Assembly: GCA_025504975.1 (NCBI GenBank)
Contig: JANUWI010000018.1
Span: 496,001-560,000, forward strand
Direction of reading: 5' to 3'
DNA length: 64,000 nt
Source of the DNA: Plenodomus lindquistii
Lineage: Eukaryota > Ascomycota > Dothideomycetes > Pleosporales > Leptosphaeriaceae
Made by a program: the position numbers and the translations under genes. The notes beneath the pieces are model-generated. The model worked only from the letters and a program-made list of their open reading frames with translations. It had not been told where the DNA came from and did not search any database. This document shows positions 63,993 to 64,000 of this stretch, one piece after another; the first letter of the stretch is position 1; each line of letters starts with the position of its first letter.

Positions 63993-64000
63993 TAGCGACC

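Overview
This 64 kb window comes from a filamentous ascomycete, most likely a Dothideomycete of the Pleosporales. The evidence is short spliceosomal introns (about 50-100 bp, GTNNGT donors, CTAAC/CTGAC branch sites), Pezizomycotina-type proteins (CreA, a Sch9-type kinase, a fungal EED, CFEM and cupredoxin proteins), and an Alt a 1-like secreted protein, a family best known from Alternaria and relatives. No prokaryotic operons, CRISPR arrays, rRNA or convincing tRNA genes were seen. Gene models were built by hand from reading frames plus splice signals. Many real starts lie in short first exons, and several long open frames read through introns or begin at GTG/TTG.

Layout. 0-9 kb: a PHD+SET protein (SET3-like), a membrane-anchored extracellular cupredoxin protein and a PAS-domain protein. 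9.4-19 kb: a 12-exon WD40 protein recognised as the Polycomb subunit EED, a small hypothetical, a RING-finger gene broken by a stop codon, an alpha/beta hydrolase, a CFEM small secreted protein and a possible second small secreted protein. 19-31 kb is gene-poor, holding only the carbon catabolite repressor CreA flanked by about 5 kb of apparently non-coding DNA on each side. 31-52 kb is dense housekeeping: a Rad51 paralogue divergent from a MOSC protein, a conserved hypothetical, ADA2 (SAGA) divergent from SCH9, glucose-6-phosphate isomerase, a membrane protein with a 16-nt micro-exon, mitoribosomal bS21m (MRP21) divergent from an RBM25-type RRM/PWI splicing factor, and an L-fuconate-dehydratase-like enolase-superfamily enzyme. 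52.5-60 kb is plant-interaction flavoured: a possible degenerate gene, an Alt a 1-like protein, pectin methylesterase, a Cys/His-rich nuclear-type protein and a pectate lyase. The end holds a large mitochondrial-type membrane protein of unknown function.

Functional links. SET3, EED and ADA2 are chromatin regulators. CreA, SCH9 and glucose-6-phosphate isomerase belong to glucose signalling and metabolism. CFEM, Alt a 1-like, pectinesterase and pectate lyase are secreted products typical of plant-associated fungi. CreA-type hexamers upstream of both pectinase genes are compatible with glucose repression but are not proof. I found no clear, wholly new multi-gene system. The most unusual items are the EED gene with a probable GC-AG intron, the nonsense-broken RING gene, the micro-exon gene, the unlisted CFEM gene, and hexanucleotide repeats abutting the start regions of three gene loci.
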